From Acidobacteriota bacterium (GTDB lineage Bacteria; Acidobacteriota; Terriglobia; Acidiferrales; UBA7541), in contig PKUY01000264.1 of assembly GCA_003131705.1 (NCBI GenBank), forward strand, positions 19,146 to 24,861: a stretch of 5,716 bases of DNA. Reading direction: 5' to 3'. How positions within the stretch are numbered: the stretch's first letter is position 1; each line of letters starts with the position of its first letter. The translations under genes were made by a program, and so were the position numbers. Below, piece after piece: positions 4,909 through 5,716 of this stretch. Under the pieces are notes generated by a model. That model made no database searches, was not told the origin of the DNA, and was given only the letters and a program-made list of their open reading frames with translations.

Positions 4909-5716
4909 TTGGAATTTGAACCGCTCGACCAGTACCTGCAGCGCCGCAAAAAGCTCAGCGAAATAGAATCTCTGGGTCATGCGGCTTACCCGCACAAATT
5001 CGAAGTCACGCACACGCCAAGGGAAATTGCCGCGCAGTTTGGCGAGAAGACGGCCGAGCAGCTTTCCGCGGACGTCACGAAGGTGCGTGTGGCGGGCCGT
5101 ATCATGGCGCTGAGACCGCACGGAAAGGCCGCATTTGCGCATATTTCGGGCGACGGAGCGCGCGTGCAGATTTATGTGCGGCTCGACGTGGTAGGCGAAC
5201 GAGGCTTCAAACTTTTTCAGCTTTTGGATCTCGGCGACATCATTGGGATTGCCGGAGAACTATTCCGCACCAAGACTGGCGAGCTTACGGTAAAGGTCGC
5301 GCAGCTCGAGCTCCTGAGCAAGGCTCTGCTGCCGCTACCGGGAAATTGGCACGGGCTCGCGGACGTGGAGATGCGCTACCGGCGGCGTTACCTCGACCTC
5401 ATCGTCAACGAGCGGGCGCGCGAGATTTTTCTGCGCCGCGCACAAATCACCCGAGAGCTGCGCCGGTTTTTCGACGAGCGCGGGTACGTGGAAGTTGAGA
5501 CTCCCATGATGCATCCGATCCTCGGAGGAGCGACGGCGCGGCCGTTTGTCACCCATCACAACACATTCGACGTGGACCTTTATCTACGCATTGCACCGGA
5601 GCTCTACCTGAAGCGGCTGGTTGTGGGCGGGCTTGACCGCGTGTACGAAATCAACCGGAACTTTCGCAACGAGGGGATCGACGCGATTCACCAGCCCGAG
5701 TTCACCATGCTCGAGT
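4909..5716 (+). CDS. lysS: Lysyl-tRNA synthetase, class II (N-terminal 269 residues; 3' end outside the window)
   Basis: The enzyme charges tRNA-Lys with lysine using ATP, in the cytoplasm. The frame starts at TTG 4909-4911, chosen because AAAGGA ends 8 nt upstream (4900) and the protein opens as LysS usually does ([15 protein letters not shown]). It is open to the right edge. Residues about 58-145 form the OB-fold anticodon-binding domain ([42 protein letters not shown]). The class II catalytic core follows: the [10 protein letters not shown] entry, motif 1 around 184-206 ([15 protein letters not shown]), [13 protein letters not shown], then [14 protein letters not shown] and motif 2 ([14 protein letters not shown]...HQPEFTMLE). 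The usual HNPEFT is HQPEFT here. Motif 3 lies beyond the edge. Roughly half of the expected ~500 residues is present. Confidence 0.96.
   Translation, partial: MEFEPLDQYLQRRKKLSEIESLGHAAYPHKFEVTHTPREIAAQFGEKTAEQLSADVTKVRVAGRIMALRPHGKAAFAHISGDGARVQIYVRLDVVGERGFKLFQLLDLGDIIGIAGELFRTKTGELTVKVAQLELLSKALLPLPGNWHGLADVEMRYRRRYLDLIVNERAREIFLRRAQITRELRRFFDERGYVEVETPMMHPILGGATARPFVTHHNTFDVDLYLRIAPELYLKRLVVGGLDRVYEINRNFRNEGIDAIHQPEFTMLE

Noticed and set aside
4774..5142. Extension of the 4072-4773 reading frame to an ATG at 5142 (356 residues in total)
   Set aside because: The added part is antisense to the well-supported lysS N-terminus, is Arg-rich without domain character, and lies upstream of the likely promoter at 4798-4806.

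Overview
The window looks like chromosomal DNA from an acidobacterium (Acidobacteriota, probably class Terriglobia). This is inferred from three things: GC-rich sequence, an ECF sigma / zinc-finger anti-sigma / DUF4097 gene set of a type common in that phylum, and an intergenic patch of GGGG-TTAAAA-CCCC-like and TCGGAGCT-GA-AGCTCCGA hairpins that resembles dispersed repeats in those genomes. No mobile element, CRISPR array, rRNA or tRNA was seen.

Layout. Positions 2-91 (+) hold the last 29 codons of a gene whose Gly-rich, beta-repeat end resembles DUF4097 proteins. Positions 92-240 form a convergent intergenic region with three closely spaced inverted repeats. From 3821 down to 241 (-) there is one compact five-gene cluster: ECF sigma factor, membrane anti-sigma factor with a zf-HC2 zinc finger, secreted DUF4097 protein, shikimate kinase (aroK), and a secreted protein of unknown function. 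The genes are joined by a 5-nt gap, an ATGA overlap, a short gap (or TTGA overlap, depending on the aroK start), and another ATGA overlap, so they are very probably co-transcribed and partly translationally coupled. Positions 3822-4071 are the leader/promoter side of this operon and contain an 8-bp inverted repeat just before the sigma start. Positions 4072 to about 4773 (-) encode an unrecognised, helix-rich soluble protein. It is divergent from lysS (lysyl-tRNA synthetase), which starts with TTG at 4909 (+) and runs off the right edge. A strong sigma-70-type promoter (TTGACG, 17 bp, TATACT) serves lysS, and an extended -10 element faces the other way.

How the genes may work together. The sigma/anti-sigma pair is a classic envelope-signal switch: the membrane anti-sigma holds the sigma factor until a signal releases it, and the sigma factor then typically drives its own operon. 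The two exported proteins downstream fit an envelope-stress or surface-remodelling output. The cytoplasmic shikimate kinase inside the same run is the odd member, placing an essential aromatic-biosynthesis step in a likely signal-responsive transcript. That arrangement and the uncharacterised lysS-divergent protein are the most interesting points. I see no convincing evidence of a wholly new system.
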